The notes under the pieces: generated by a model | The model's database searches: none | Told to the model about the DNA's origin: nothing | What the model saw: only the letters and a program-made list of their open reading frames with translations | Shown: positions 51,156-60,996 of the stretch, piece by piece | Layout: each line of letters opens with the position of its first letter | Numbering within the stretch: the first letter of the stretch is position 1 | Source of the DNA: Rhizobium binae | GTDB lineage: Bacteria; Pseudomonadota; Alphaproteobacteria; Rhizobiales; Rhizobiaceae | Reading direction: 5' to 3' | DNA length: 64,000 nucleotides | Assembly (NCBI RefSeq): GCF_017357225.1 | Contig: NZ_CP071606.1 | Coordinates: 434,001-498,000, forward strand | Program-made: the position numbers and the translations under genes

Positions 51156-52172
51156 ATGCTGAATAGATTGACGAAACTGGCGCTGGGACTGGCCCTGCCG
51201 ATCGCCTTGCTGACAAGCGGCCCGGTTATGGCCGAAATCCGCGAGCACAGCCTCAAATTCGCTGCCGCCAACAACAAGGGTCATCCCCAGGTCATGGGCA
51301 TGGAGAAGTTCGCCGAGTTGGTGAAGGAAAAGAGCGGCGGCAAGATCGAGGTCAAGCTGTTTCCGGGCGGCGTGCTGGGCGGCGACGTCCAGACGGTATC
51401 GGCTCTGCAGGGCGGCGTCATCGAGATGACGGTGCTCAATGCCGGCATTCTCGCAAGCAACGTCAAGCAGTTCGGTGCCGTCGACCTGCCCTTCCTCTTC
51501 AACAGCGGCGAAGAAGCCGACAAGGTGATGGACGGCGCCTTCGGCACCAGCCTGATGAAGCTGCTGCCCGATACCGGCCTCGTCGGCCTCGCCTATTGGG
51601 AGCTCGGTTTCCGCAATCTCACCAACAACCGTCATCCCGTCACCAAGCTCGAGGATATCAAGGGCCTGAAGATCCGCACGATCCAGTCGCCGATCCCGAT
51701 CGAGCTCTTCAACAGCCTTGGCGCCAACGCCGTGCCCCTCCCCTATACCGAGCTCTATACCGCGCTCGAGACCGGTACCGTCGACGGTCAGGAGAATCCG
51801 GCCGCCAACATCATCAACGCAAAATTCTTCGAGGTGCAGAAGTACATGACGGTGACCCGTCACCAGTACAATCCTCAGATCGTGCTCATCAGCAAGAAGT
51901 TTTGGGACGGTCTCAATGATGAGGAGAAGGCAGTCTTCCAGTCGGCTGCGACGGAAGCCCGCGACTATCAGCGCAAGGTTTCCAGGGAGCTCGATGCCAA
52001 GGCGATTGAGGAGATCAAGAAAACCGGCATGGAAGTTGCCGAACTCAGCCCCGAAGAGACGCAGAAGCTGCGCGACGCCGTCAAGCCGCTGATCGACAAG
52101 TTTGCAGGCCAGATTGGTGCAGAGACCGTGACGCAGCTCTTCAAGGAGCTCGACACGGTTCGCGGCAAGTAA
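51156..52172 (+). CDS. dctP: TRAP transporter solute-binding protein (DctP)
   Basis: 338 residues with signal peptide about 1-26 (LALGLALPIALLTSGPVMA). The mature protein has HSLKFAAANNKGHPQVMGMEKFAELVKEKSGGKIEVKLFPGGVLGGD, the DctP signature, and the arginine-containing loop LKIRTIQSPIPIELFNSLGANAVPLPYTELYTALETGTVDGQENPAAN that binds the carboxylate. The operon context suggests quinate, shikimate or dehydroshikimate as substrate. Confidence 0.92.
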   Translation: MLNRLTKLALGLALPIALLTSGPVMAEIREHSLKFAAANNKGHPQVMGMEKFAELVKEKSGGKIEVKLFPGGVLGGDVQTVSALQGGVIEMTVLNAGILASNVKQFGAVDLPFLFNSGEEADKVMDGAFGTSLMKLLPDTGLVGLAYWELGFRNLTNNRHPVTKLEDIKGLKIRTIQSPIPIELFNSLGANAVPLPYTELYTALETGTVDGQENPAANIINAKFFEVQKYMTVTRHQYNPQIVLISKKFWDGLNDEEKAVFQSAATEARDYQRKVSRELDAKAIEEIKKTGMEVAELSPEETQKLRDAVKPLIDKFAGQIGAETVTQLFKELDTVRGK

Positions 52173-52181
52173 GCCGATCGC

Positions 52182-52206
52182 AGGCCCGCAGCGACCCTGC
52201 GGGCCT
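52182..52206 (+). terminator. Hairpin after dctP
   Basis: 10-bp perfect arms AGGCCCGCAG / CTGCGGGCCT with loop CGACC. No long T-run; probably protects or attenuates the transport mRNA before the enzyme genes. Confidence 0.5.
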
Positions 52207-52237
52207 TCCGAGCACGACAAGAAACGGGAAATGGCGC

Positions 52238-53098
52238 ATGGCCGAGACACTGCTGAAACCGTTGAAGGCCGGGCTGATCGGCGCCGACATCCAGGCCTCG
52301 CTGACGCCTGCGATGCATATGCAGGAAGGTGCGGCGCAGGGGCTGGACTATGCCTATGAACTGATCGACCTTACCAGCCTGAACGCGACGCCGGCCGATC
52401 TTTCCCGGCTCATCGAGGACGCCGAGGTACGCGGCCTAGCCGGCCTCAACATTACCCATCCCTGCAAGCAGCGCGTTATTCCCCTGCTCGACAACTTGTC
52501 GCCCGAGGCCCGCGCGCTCGGCGCCGTCAATACCGTCGTCCTGAAAGGCGGCCGGCGTTTCGGCCACAATACCGACTGGTGGGGTTTTGCCGAAAGCTTT
52601 CGGCGCGGGCTGCCGCAGGCCGACCTTTCCTCCGCCGTTCAGCTCGGCGCAGGCGGGGCGGGTGTTGCGACCGCCTATGCGATCCTGACACTGGGCCTTG
52701 ATCGGCTGACGGTCTTCGATCGCGAGCATGAGCGCGCCGTCGATCTGGCCGAAGCGATGTCCGCGCTCTTTCCCGGCGCGGTGATCACTGCCGGCAGCGA
52801 CCTTGCCGCCTCGATGCAGGGCGCATCCGGGCTGATCCATGCGACGCCGACGGGCATGGCGAAATACCCCGGTGTGCCGCTTCCGCCGGACCTCCTGGAA
52901 TCGCGGCATTGGGTCGCCGAGATCGTCTATTTTCCTTTGGAAACCGAGCTTCTGCGGCAGGCAAGAGCGCGCGGCTGCAGAACGCTCGACGGCGGCGGCA
53001 TGGCGGTATTCCAGGCCGTCGGTGCCTTTCGTCTGATCACCGGCATGGAGCCTGATGCCAGCCGTATGCTGATGCATTTCAAGACGATGACGACATAA
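52238..53098 (+). CDS. Shikimate/quinate dehydrogenase, AroE family
   Basis: 286 residues. Substrate site ASLTPAMHM (S-x-T where biosynthetic AroE usually has S-x-S), catalytic lysine NITHPCKQRV, NTDWWGF and the late GGGMAVFQA glutamine are present. The NAD(P) site GAGGAGVATAYA is followed by VFDREHER: an acidic residue after the second strand suggests NAD rather than NADP. S-x-T and NAD preference are described for catabolic quinate/shikimate dehydrogenases such as the Corynebacterium enzyme. Together with the next gene this points to quinate or shikimate breakdown. Confidence 0.85.
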   Translation: MAETLLKPLKAGLIGADIQASLTPAMHMQEGAAQGLDYAYELIDLTSLNATPADLSRLIEDAEVRGLAGLNITHPCKQRVIPLLDNLSPEARALGAVNTVVLKGGRRFGHNTDWWGFAESFRRGLPQADLSSAVQLGAGGAGVATAYAILTLGLDRLTVFDREHERAVDLAEAMSALFPGAVITAGSDLAASMQGASGLIHATPTGMAKYPGVPLPPDLLESRHWVAEIVYFPLETELLRQARARGCRTLDGGGMAVFQAVGAFRLITGMEPDASRMLMHFKTMTT

Positions 53099-53125
53099 AC
53101 ACCGCAATTCGGAAGGACCACTGCG

Positions 53126-55015
53126 ATGAAGACATCGATTGCGACCGTTTCGCTGAGCGGCGACCTCAGTGACAAGCTGGAGGCGATCGCCAAGGCCGGC
53201 TTCGACGGGGTGGAGATTTTCGAAAATGACTTTCTGATCTTCGACGAGAGCCCGAGGGAGGTCGGCCGCATGGTGCGCGACCTCGGCATGGAGATCACGC
53301 TGTTCCAGCCGTTCCGCGATTTCGAAGGCATGCCGGAGCCGCTGCGCAGTCGCACCTTCGACCGGGCGGAGCGCAAGTTCGATCTCATGCAGGAGATGGG
53401 CACCGACCTCGTGCTGGTCTGCTCGAACGTCTCGCCGGCTGCGCTTGGCGGTCTCGACCGGGCGGCGGCCGATTTTCATGACCTCGGCGAGCGCGCCGCC
53501 AGGCGCGGCCTGCGCGTCGGCTACGAGGCGCTTGCCTGGGGCCGTCATATCCACGATCACCGCGATGCCTGGGAGATCGTCCGGCGGGCCGATCATCCGA
53601 ATATCGGCCTGATTCTCGACAGCTTTCATACGCTGTCGAGGAAGATCGACGTCAATTCGATCCGTTCGATCCCGAAGGAGAAGATCTTCATCATCCAGCT
53701 CGCCGATGCGCCGCTGATCGACATGGATCTGCTCTACTGGAGCCGGCATTTCCGCAACATGCCCGGCGAAGGCGACCTGCCGGTGCTCGATTTCATGAAG
53801 GCCGTCGCCGCCACCGGTTATGACGGTTATCTGTCGCTGGAGATATTCAACGACCAGTTCCGGGGCGGATCTGCCAGTGCCATTGCCGTCGACGGTCGCC
53901 GCTCGCTGATCTATCTCGGCGATCAGGTCAAGCGGCAGCAGCCAGAGAGCGCGCTGCCGGTGCCGGCCATGCCGCCGCGCGCCAAGGTCGAAGGCATCGC
54001 CTTCATCGAGTTCACCGCCGACGAGGACGAGGCGGCGGCCCTCGAGGCGCTGTTTGCAAGCCTCGGCTTCCATAAGGCGGCCAGACACAAGAGCAAGCGG
54101 GTGACGGTGTTTCGCCAGGGCGCTATCAACCTCGTCGTCAACACCGAACGCAAGGGCTTTGCCAGCGCCTCCTATGCCGTGCACGGCACCTCGGCCTATG
54201 CCGCCGGGCTGATGGTCGACGATGCCAGGGCGGCGTTGCAGCGGGCCGTCGCGCTTGGGGCCGAACGCTTCGAACAAGCGCTCGATGCCGGCGAGATCGA
54301 GATGCCGGCGGTGCGCGGCGTGGGCGGCGGTGTTCTCTATTTCCTCGACCGCCAGAGCGAACTCGGCCGCATCTGGGAGATCGAATTCGATGCGATCGAC
54401 GACGATTCCGCCTCCCGGCCGGCCGGGTTGCAGTCGATCGACCATATGGCGCAGACGATGAAGTACGAGGAGCTCTTGACCTGGCTGTTGTTCTACACTG
54501 CGCTCGTTGAGGCCGAGAAGACACCGATGGTCGATATCGTCGATCCCTCCGGCATCGTCCGCAGCCAGGTGGTCGAGAATGTCCAAGGCTCGCTACGCAT
54601 TACCATGAACGGCGCGGAGAACCGCAATACGCTGGCCGGTCGCTTCATCGCCGAGACCTTCGGTTCCGGCATCCAGCATCTTGCCTTCAGGACCGACGAC
54701 ATCTTCGCAACCGCTGCCGCCCTTGCCGCCAACGGCTTCGTGCCGCTTGCGATCTCGCCGAACTATTACGACGATCTCGAAGCCCGCTTCGGCCTGGAGG
54801 CCGAATTCGCCGAGCGCCTCAAGGCCAACAACATCCTCTATGATCGCGACGAGGCCGGCGAATATTTTCAGCTCTACAGCCCGACTTACGGCGAGGGGCT
54901 GTTCTTCGAGATCGTCGAGCGGCGCGGTTATCGCGGTTATGGCGCCGCCAATGCCATCTTCAGGATAGCAGCCCTGAGGAAACATCTGCGGCCGGCAGGC
55001 CTGCCCCGCCCCTGA
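53126..55015 (+). CDS. quiC: 3-dehydroshikimate dehydratase fused to HPPD-like domain
   Basis: 629 residues. The N-terminal half (about 1-280) is a sugar-isomerase-like barrel with metal ligands in RVGYEALAWGRHIHDH (Glu), NIGLILDSFHTLS (Asp), IFIIQLADAP (Gln) and GYLSLEIFNDQF (Glu), the DSD site. The C-terminal half (about 290-620) has two VOC domains of the 4-hydroxyphenylpyruvate dioxygenase type (GIAFIEFTADEDEA; QSIDHMAQTM; SGIQHLAFRTDDIFA). Enzymes of this form (QuiC1) convert dehydroshikimate to protocatechuate; the HPPD part is regulatory or unknown. Position 28 bases after the dehydrogenase gene supports one operon. Confidence 0.9.
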   Translation: MKTSIATVSLSGDLSDKLEAIAKAGFDGVEIFENDFLIFDESPREVGRMVRDLGMEITLFQPFRDFEGMPEPLRSRTFDRAERKFDLMQEMGTDLVLVCSNVSPAALGGLDRAAADFHDLGERAARRGLRVGYEALAWGRHIHDHRDAWEIVRRADHPNIGLILDSFHTLSRKIDVNSIRSIPKEKIFIIQLADAPLIDMDLLYWSRHFRNMPGEGDLPVLDFMKAVAATGYDGYLSLEIFNDQFRGGSASAIAVDGRRSLIYLGDQVKRQQPESALPVPAMPPRAKVEGIAFIEFTADEDEAAALEALFASLGFHKAARHKSKRVTVFRQGAINLVVNTERKGFASASYAVHGTSAYAAGLMVDDARAALQRAVALGAERFEQALDAGEIEMPAVRGVGGGVLYFLDRQSELGRIWEIEFDAIDDDSASRPAGLQSIDHMAQTMKYEELLTWLLFYTALVEAEKTPMVDIVDPSGIVRSQVVENVQGSLRITMNGAENRNTLAGRFIAETFGSGIQHLAFRTDDIFATAAALAANGFVPLAISPNYYDDLEARFGLEAEFAERLKANNILYDRDEAGEYFQLYSPTYGEGLFFEIVERRGYRGYGAANAIFRIAALRKHLRPAGLPRP

Positions 55016-55121
55016 GACGCGCTTTCAGGCGGGGTCTCAGCATAAGCTCGCCATGGGGGAGAATGGCAAGACAACGGGCTCAGCATCGATGCGGAGACCC
55101 CTGCCCGAGGCCACCGTCGAC

Positions 55122-55886
55122 CTATCGCGTCGTATAACCGCCGTCGATAACAAGCACTTCGCCGGTGATGTAACTTGCCGCCGCCGAGCAGAGGAACAAG
55201 GCGGCGCCAGCCACCTCCTCCGGCTGTCCGACGCGTCCCATCGGAGTCATGCTGCGCCAGATCGGAAACCAGTCGGGATTGTCGATGCCGCCGCGTGACA
55301 GATCGGTCTCGATATAGCCCGGCGCAATGGCGTTGACGCGGATGTTTTCAGCTGCAACTTCGCTTGCCAGGCTCTTCGTCATCATATGAACCGCCGCCTT
55401 GGAGGCGTTATAGGCGACCTGGTTCTGCGGAATGTTGGAGACGATGCCGGAAATCGAGCCGATATTGAGGATAACGCCGCCGCCTTGGCGCCGCATCGGC
55501 GTGAGTGCCGCGCGGCAGGCGCGGAAGACGGCGTCGACATTGACGGTCATGATCTCGCGCCAGATGGCATCGGGGAATTCGCCGCTGTCGCCATGAATGG
55601 CGATGCCGGCATTGTTGACGAGAATGTCGAGCCGGCCCGTCCGTAAGAGCGTCTCGGTGATGAGCGCGTCGGCGGCATCGTCTTTCAGCAGGTCGGCGGC
55701 GATGAAACCGCAATCCACACCGGCTTTGGTGAGCCGGTCCTCCGCCGCCGCATTGCGTGACCTTGCCGCTATGAGGACTTTGGCGCCTGCCTCGCCGAGC
55801 GCCTCGGCGATCGCAAGCCCGATGCCGCGCGTGCCGCCGGTCACGAGCGCCACCTGTCCATCCAGGCGAAACCTATCGAAGATCAT
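55122..55886 (-). CDS. SDR-family oxidoreductase
   Basis: 254 residues. VALVTGGTRGIGLAIAEALGEAG, NNAGIAIHGDSGEF, catalytic serine NIGSISGIVS and YNASKAAVHMMTKSLA with Tyr and Lys, GYIETDL and the end ITGEVLVIDGGYTTR. It resembles sugar alcohol and gluconate 5-dehydrogenase-like SDRs. Last gene of the minus-strand set with a sugar ABC transporter, 42 bases after the next SDR. Confidence 0.9.
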   Translation of the reverse strand: MIFDRFRLDGQVALVTGGTRGIGLAIAEALGEAGAKVLIAARSRNAAAEDRLTKAGVDCGFIAADLLKDDAADALITETLLRTGRLDILVNNAGIAIHGDSGEFPDAIWREIMTVNVDAVFRACRAALTPMRRQGGGVILNIGSISGIVSNIPQNQVAYNASKAAVHMMTKSLASEVAAENIRVNAIAPGYIETDLSRGGIDNPDWFPIWRSMTPMGRVGQPEEVAGAALFLCSAAASYITGEVLVIDGGYTTR

Positions 55887-55928
55887 GTCCGCTTCCTTCT
55901 ATGATTGCGACAGGCCGGCACATTCTCG

Positions 55929-56657
55929 TCAGATATCCGTGCTTTGCGGCAGGATGACGAGATCGCGGATCGTGATGTTGCGCGGGCGCGTCAGCATGAA
56001 AAGTACCGCATCGGCCACTTCCTTCGCCTCCATCAGGCCGCCGGCGGCGAGCGCCTCGTCGAGCTTCTCCTGCGGCCAGTCGCTGATGAGTGCGGTGACG
56101 ACGGGGCCCGGCGCGATGGCACCGACGCGCAGGCCATGTTTGGCCACCTGCCGCCGCAGCGTATGGACGAAGGCTTGCACCGCATGTTTGGAGGCTGTGT
56201 AGATCGGCTCCCAGACCACGGGAACCAGACCGGCGACGGAGCTCGTCAGGATGATATCCCCGGTCTTGCGCTCAACCATGTGCGGCAGAACGGCATGCAC
56301 CGAGCGAAAGGCAGCGTTGACGTTCAGGTTGAGCATCCGGTCCCACGCGTCGGGATCGCCTTCTAGCACCTCGCCACCGATATAGGAGCCGGCATTGGCG
56401 TGGAAGATATCCAGCTGGCCTGTTTTCTTCAGGATCTCAGGCATCATCCCAGCTACGCTTTTCGGGTCGGTGAGATCGATGACCAGCGGAATGGCATCTG
56501 CACCGAGCGTCGAGCAGATTTCCTTCAAGCCCTCCTCGTTGCGGTCGACCAGCACGACCCGAGCACCTGATGCAAGCATGGCCTTGGCGCATTCCAGGCC
56601 GATACCCGAGGCCGCTCCGGTGACGGCCGCGACTTTTCCAGACAGATCCTGTCCCAT
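55929..56657 (-). CDS. SDR-family oxidoreductase, ribitol dehydrogenase-like
   Basis: 242 residues. [32 protein letters not shown] has an Asp at the end of beta2, which suggests [44 protein letters not shown] and [23 protein letters not shown] are close to ribitol 2-dehydrogenase-type proteins. It begins at 56657 after GAGGAAG. With the ABC transporter it likely oxidises a polyol to a ketose. Confidence 0.88.
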   Translation of the reverse strand: MGQDLSGKVAAVTGAASGIGLECAKAMLASGARVVLVDRNEEGLKEICSTLGADAIPLVIDLTDPKSVAGMMPEILKKTGQLDIFHANAGSYIGGEVLEGDPDAWDRMLNLNVNAAFRSVHAVLPHMVERKTGDIILTSSVAGLVPVVWEPIYTASKHAVQAFVHTLRRQVAKHGLRVGAIAPGPVVTALISDWPQEKLDEALAAGGLMEAKEVADAVLFMLTRPRNITIRDLVILPQSTDI

Positions 56658-56683
56658 TTTCTTCCTCTGTTTTCTTGAGTGGT

Positions 56684-57940
56684 TTAGGCCCGGCCGTGCG
56701 AGATCCGCGATCGACGGGCGAGCGAGTCGACGATGACGGCGACGGCAAGGACGGCGCCGGTGATCATGTAGCGAAGCGACGACGACAGATCGAGAAGCGT
56801 CAGCCCGCTGGCGATCGACTGGATGACGATGATGCCGAGAAGGGCTGAGTAAGCGCTGCCGCGCCCGCCGAACAGGCTGGTGCCGCCGATCACTGCCGCG
56901 GCGATGGCGTTGAGATTGACATCGCCGGTGCCGGCCTGCTGGCTTGCCGTCGCCAGCCGCGCGGCCGAGAGCACGCCGCCGGTCGCCGCAAGCAGGGCAC
57001 AGGCGACGAAGGCGCTGGCATAGATGCGCGACACATTGATGCCCGAGCGGCGGGCGGCCTCTCTGTTGCCGCCGACGGCCTGCAGGGATCGGCCCCATTT
57101 GGTACGCGTCAGCGCATAGTTCATGGCGGCGACGAGGCCGACGAAGAGGCCGAACATCCACGGAATTCCGCGCGACTGGTTGAGATAGAATGCGACTGCT
57201 TCCAGGGCGATCGTGATGACGACGGCCCGCAGACACAGTCCGCCGGTCGATTTCGACGACAGGCCTGCCGCCCGCCGGCGCGCCGCTGTGCGGTAGCTCG
57301 CCAGGAAGAAGGCGATGCCGGCAAGCGCTACCAGCAGATAGGCGACCGGGTCCGGCATGACCATGATCTGGCCGAAATTCACCAGCCAGGAACCGTAGGG
57401 GAGATTGATCGAACCGGTCGCTCCGAGGATATAAAGCTGCAGGCCGAGAACCGCGAGCAACCCTGACAGGGTAGAGACGAAGCTCGGCATGCCGAAACGG
57501 TTGAACAGGAAGGCATAGAGTGAGCCGATCACGGCGCCGACGCTCATCGCGGCGAGGACCGCCAGCGCTACCGGCCAGCCCTGATTGACCCAGAAGACAC
57601 CGACCAGCGCCGACGCGAAGCCGCTGACCGAGCCGACGGAAAGATCGATCTCACCCACCATCAGGATGCAGACGATGCCGAGCGAGATGACGCCGACCGT
57701 CGAGCAGTCGAACAGCATGTTGACGAGATTGGCGCTGGAGAGAAACACCGGGTTGAGCGCCTGGAACACCGTCCAGATGATCGCCAGGCCGACAATGACA
57801 GGCAGCGAGCCGAGGTCGCCGGAGCGGATGCGATTCCAAAAGGCGCGCATCGAGCCGGCGAGGCTGTCGTCATGGCGCACTCTTTCGTCATGCCGGTCGA
57901 GAAGCTGAGGTGCTGCCGGTTCGTTCGGGATCGTCTTCAT
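56684..57940 (-). CDS. Sugar ABC transporter permease (XylH type)
   Basis: 418 residues with about ten hydrophobic segments and a 45-residue polar N-terminal part, which fits the longer XylH-like permeases. [21 protein letters not shown] is the family motif and [24 protein letters not shown] is the ATPase-coupling loop. [18 protein letters not shown] is the late motif. Its ATG overlaps the ATPase stop by one base (TAATG). Works with the half-size ATPase and the binding protein upstream. Confidence 0.92.
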   Translation of the reverse strand: MKTIPNEPAAPQLLDRHDERVRHDDSLAGSMRAFWNRIRSGDLGSLPVIVGLAIIWTVFQALNPVFLSSANLVNMLFDCSTVGVISLGIVCILMVGEIDLSVGSVSGFASALVGVFWVNQGWPVALAVLAAMSVGAVIGSLYAFLFNRFGMPSFVSTLSGLLAVLGLQLYILGATGSINLPYGSWLVNFGQIMVMPDPVAYLLVALAGIAFFLASYRTAARRRAAGLSSKSTGGLCLRAVVITIALEAVAFYLNQSRGIPWMFGLFVGLVAAMNYALTRTKWGRSLQAVGGNREAARRSGINVSRIYASAFVACALLAATGGVLSAARLATASQQAGTGDVNLNAIAAAVIGGTSLFGGRGSAYSALLGIIVIQSIASGLTLLDLSSSLRYMITGAVLAVAVIVDSLARRSRISHGRA

Positions 57941-58761
57941 TATGGCCTGCCCTCCTCGTTTTGCTGGCCTTGCGCCCGGCGGCGCATGGCGCGGCGGGAG
58001 ACGGAATTGTTGGATGCGCCGGTAATCGCGCTGACGAGCGCCTCGTTGGAGGCATCGGGCATGAAGGTGCCGTTGTTGCGCCCGAGCCGAAGGACGACAA
58101 TGCGGTCGGCGACGGCGCGCACATCCTCCATATTGTGGCTGATCATGATGACGGCGAGGCCGCGTTCGCGTACGCGCTCGATCAGGTCCAGCACCTCGGC
58201 GGTCTGGGCGACACCCAGTGCTGCCGTCGGTTCGTCGAGCATGATCAGTTTCGGCTCGAGTAGCAGCGACCGGGCGATCGCCACTGTCTGGCGCTGCCCG
58301 CCGGAAAGCGAGGCGACGGGCTCGCGCACGCTGGGGATTCGGGCAGAAAGCTCGTTCAGGAGCTTCCAGGCGCGGATCTCCATAGCGACCTCGTCGAGTT
58401 GGAAAGGGTTGAGTTCCTTGCCGAGGAAAATATTGGCGACGACGTCGAGATTTTCGCAAAGCGCCAGATCCTGAAACACGGTTGCGATGCCAAGATCGAG
58501 GGCGGCACTCGGGCTCGACAGGTCTGCCTGTTTGCCCTCGAACAGGATAGTGCCGGAGCTCGGCTGGTGAACGCCGGCCAGGATCTTGACCAGCGTCGAT
58601 TTGCCGGCGCCGTTGTCGCCGACGAGCGCTACGACCTCGCCCGCATGCACGTCGAGTTCGATATCGGTGAGCGCCGATACGGCCCCGAAGTTCTTCGAGA
58701 TTCCACGCAGGCTGAGAACGGGCTGGCGGGAGCCGTCAAGAATAGGAGAGGTGTCGGACAT
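57940..58761 (-). CDS. Sugar ABC transporter ATP-binding protein (single domain)
   Basis: 273 residues, one ABC domain rather than the double domain of RbsA/XylG; half-size ATPases occur in rhizobial fructose (FrcA) and related systems. Walker A GDNGAGKST, FQDLALCENLDVVANIFLG, signature LSGGQRQTVAIARSLL, Walker B LIMLDEPTAALGV and SHNMEDV are intact. The start at 58761 fits homology; an upstream in-frame ATG at 58884 lies within the binding-protein gene. Confidence 0.92.
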   Translation of the reverse strand: MSDTSPILDGSRQPVLSLRGISKNFGAVSALTDIELDVHAGEVVALVGDNGAGKSTLVKILAGVHQPSSGTILFEGKQADLSSPSAALDLGIATVFQDLALCENLDVVANIFLGKELNPFQLDEVAMEIRAWKLLNELSARIPSVREPVASLSGGQRQTVAIARSLLLEPKLIMLDEPTAALGVAQTAEVLDLIERVRERGLAVIMISHNMEDVRAVADRIVVLRLGRNNGTFMPDASNEALVSAITGASNNSVSRRAMRRRAQGQQNEEGRP

Positions 58762-58791
58762 CGCCTGGCCTTTCAGAAGAAGCGAAAACCG

Positions 58792-58821
58792 CAAGCGCGA
58801 CCGGCGATCCGGCCGCGCTTG
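58792..58821 (-). terminator. Intercistronic hairpin after the binding-protein gene
   Basis: Inverted repeat with outer arms CAAGCGCG / CGCGCTTG, one mismatch and inner CCGG / CCGG with a four-base loop, between the binding-protein stop and the ATPase start. No T-run, so likely an mRNA stability or attenuation element. Confidence 0.5.
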
Positions 58822-58832
58822 CCTTGGCTTGA

Positions 58833-59900
58833 TCACTTGGTGATGCCGAGCTTCTTGCAGCCATCGGCATAGCGTCCGGTGCACAGCTCCTCGGCGGTGT
58901 TGATCTTCTTGTCGATGATCTCTGCCTTGAGGTTTTCGGCGGTGACGACAGCTGGCACGAAGAGCTGTGCCGGCGTGTCGTAAAGCGTCATTTCCGCCTT
59001 GATCGTCTCTCCTGCCAAGAGCTTCACCGCGACGTCGGCGGCGGCAGCGGCGACGATTTCGCTCGGCTTGGAGATCGTGTTGTACTGATCCCCCGATATG
59101 ATCAGCTGCAGCGCGGCGATCGTGGCATCATTGCCGGTCACCGGCGGCACGGGATCGACACCGGCCGCCTTGAAGGCGGCGATGGCGCCGCCGCCGGTCC
59201 CGTCATTGGCGGCGACGACGCCGACGATCTGTTTGCCGAAGCGGGTGATCTGGCCGGCGGCCCATTGCTGCGCATTCGCCGGCTGCCAGTTCGGCGTGTC
59301 GAATTCGGCAAGCGTCTTGTAGCCGCCGCTGGCCAGACCCTCGTGAATGCCGTCCTTGATCAACCCGGCGGCCGCATCGGTCGGCGAACCGTTGATCTGC
59401 AGGATGCCGCCGGCGTCGGTCGGCACGTTCTGGGCCTTCAGATGCTGGACGAGCGATTCTGCGATCGCCTTCCCGATCGCCTTGTTGTCGAAGGAGACGT
59501 AGAAATCGGCCTTGCCCTTGGGGATCGGGCGGTCATAGGCGATGACCTTGACCCCTTGGCTCTGAGCGAGTTGGACGAGAGACGCGGCGGCGGCCGAATC
59601 CACCGGATCGAGCACGATGACCTTGGCCCCTTGCGTGATCGCTGAATTGAATTGCTGCTGCTGTTTGGCGATATCGGCGTCGGCATTCTGATAGATGACC
59701 TTGCATGAGGCGCAGAGCTTTTTCATCTCCGCGACGAAACCTGGATGGTCATGCTCTTCGTAACGAGTCGAGCCCTGGTCAGGCATCAGGAATGCGACCG
59801 TCGCATCCGCGACGGCGCTTTGCGCGAAGGCGGAATTACCGCCGAGCAGGAACAGGGCGAGGGTTGCGGCGCCTGCCGCTTTTGTCGACAATTTCATCAT
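58833..59900 (-). CDS. Periplasmic sugar-binding protein (XylF type)
   Basis: 355 residues. The ATG at 59900 is chosen because GGAGGAG lies seven bases upstream, too close for the ATG at 59906. Signal peptide about 1-27 (TKAAGAATLALFLLGGNSAFA). Mature part ATVAFLMPDQGSTRYEEHDHPGF and QQQFNSAITQGAKVIVLDPVDSAAAASLVQLAQSQGVKVIAYDRPI are XylF-like. First gene of the ABC set, preceded by an AraC regulator. Confidence 0.9.
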   Translation of the reverse strand: MMKLSTKAAGAATLALFLLGGNSAFAQSAVADATVAFLMPDQGSTRYEEHDHPGFVAEMKKLCASCKVIYQNADADIAKQQQQFNSAITQGAKVIVLDPVDSAAAASLVQLAQSQGVKVIAYDRPIPKGKADFYVSFDNKAIGKAIAESLVQHLKAQNVPTDAGGILQINGSPTDAAAGLIKDGIHEGLASGGYKTLAEFDTPNWQPANAQQWAAGQITRFGKQIVGVVAANDGTGGGAIAAFKAAGVDPVPPVTGNDATIAALQLIISGDQYNTISKPSEIVAAAAADVAVKLLAGETIKAEMTLYDTPAQLFVPAVVTAENLKAEIIDKKINTAEELCTGRYADGCKKLGITK

Positions 59901-60111
59901 TTGCATCTCCTCCCATTGGAAATTTGTGTGGTTTCGTCATTGCAATGTTCTGCTGCATGAGCCTCAGGACAAGCATCTGCTTTCGCGAACCGCTCATCGC
60001 GTGTTCGCGTTCAAACCAGTGTCAGCTTTTGTCTCCCCTCCCCGTCCTACTTGGCGCCGTCTTCGGCGAAAGTTGCTTCCCTTTGCCTGGAACCGCGCTC
60101 GTCCGGCGCCC

Positions 60112-60996
60112 CTAAGCCGCCTTGACCACGTTGATATTGTCGCCCAGCAATCGCCGGAAGCGGGAGGGCGTCATGCCCTTTTCCGCGAGGAATTGCCGGT
60201 TGAAATTGGACAGGTTGTTGAAGCCCACCTCGAAGCAGATATCGGTGATTGATGCGTGATCGTCGCTCATCAGGATCTGACAGGCGAGGTTGATGCGCAG
60301 GCGTTTCACATATTGCACGAGCGACATGCCGGTGTGGCGGCGGAAGGCGCGTGAAAAGGCACCGGTGGATTGTTCGGCAATTCCGGCAAGATCGGCTTCG
60401 TCGAAGGACTTCGTCAGGTTCTCCCTGATATAGGCGAGTGCCTTGTTGATCCCGGCCGACATGTAGCCCGATGGATCGGGCAGATAGCTCGGGCTGGCGA
60501 GAAGCTGGGCGTCCTGCGCCCGGCTGAGCAGGCCAACGATCATCATGAAGAGCTCGATGCGGCGCACGCCGTGCGCCTGCTGCACCTCGTTCATCAGCGG
60601 CGCGACCTGTCGGCTGGTCTCGCCGCCGAAGAGCACGCCGCGGCGGGAGGCTTCCAGCACCGGCTCGAAGGGCGCGAGCTCGGCCAGCACCTTCATCGTG
60701 TCGCTGATGAAATTCTCGCTGAACTGAATGAGCTGGCATCGAAGCGGAATGCTCGATCCCTTGGGGACGTCGCTGATCCAGTTGTGGGGAAGATTGGGGC
60801 CGGCAAGCACGAGATTGCCCGGCTCGAACTCGCCGATGAAATCGCCGACGAAATAGCGCCCGGTTGTCGCCACGACGAGATGCAGCTCGTATTCCGGATG
60901 AAAATGCCAGCGAACCGTATGATAGGGATAACCGTGAGCCTTCGTTGCGAAAGATTCGCCCGGCCTGATCTGAACGACTTCCAAGTCAGGTTCCAT
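60112..60996 (-). CDS. AraC-family transcriptional regulator
   Basis: 294 residues. The N-terminal cupin-like domain includes YHTVRWHFHPEYELHLVVATTGRYFVGDFIGEFEPGNLVLAGPNLPHNW, and the C-terminal double helix-turn-helix (about 195-290) is LTKSFDEADLAGIAEQSTGAFSRAFRRHTGMSLVQYVKRLRIN and ITDICFEVGFNNLSNFNRQFLAEKGMTPSRFRR. The start at 60996 is set by GGAGGAAACG. It is upstream on the same strand as the sugar ABC operon, which it probably controls. Confidence 0.93.
   Translation of the reverse strand: MEPDLEVVQIRPGESFATKAHGYPYHTVRWHFHPEYELHLVVATTGRYFVGDFIGEFEPGNLVLAGPNLPHNWISDVPKGSSIPLRCQLIQFSENFISDTMKVLAELAPFEPVLEASRRGVLFGGETSRQVAPLMNEVQQAHGVRRIELFMMIVGLLSRAQDAQLLASPSYLPDPSGYMSAGINKALAYIRENLTKSFDEADLAGIAEQSTGAFSRAFRRHTGMSLVQYVKRLRINLACQILMSDDHASITDICFEVGFNNLSNFNRQFLAEKGMTPSRFRRLLGDNINVVKAA

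Noticed and set aside
52436..54586. 716-codon open frame on the minus strand opposite aroE-type and quiC genes
   Set aside because: It is antisense to two genes with clear catalytic motifs, has no domain resemblance, and such long antisense frames are expected in GC-rich DNA.
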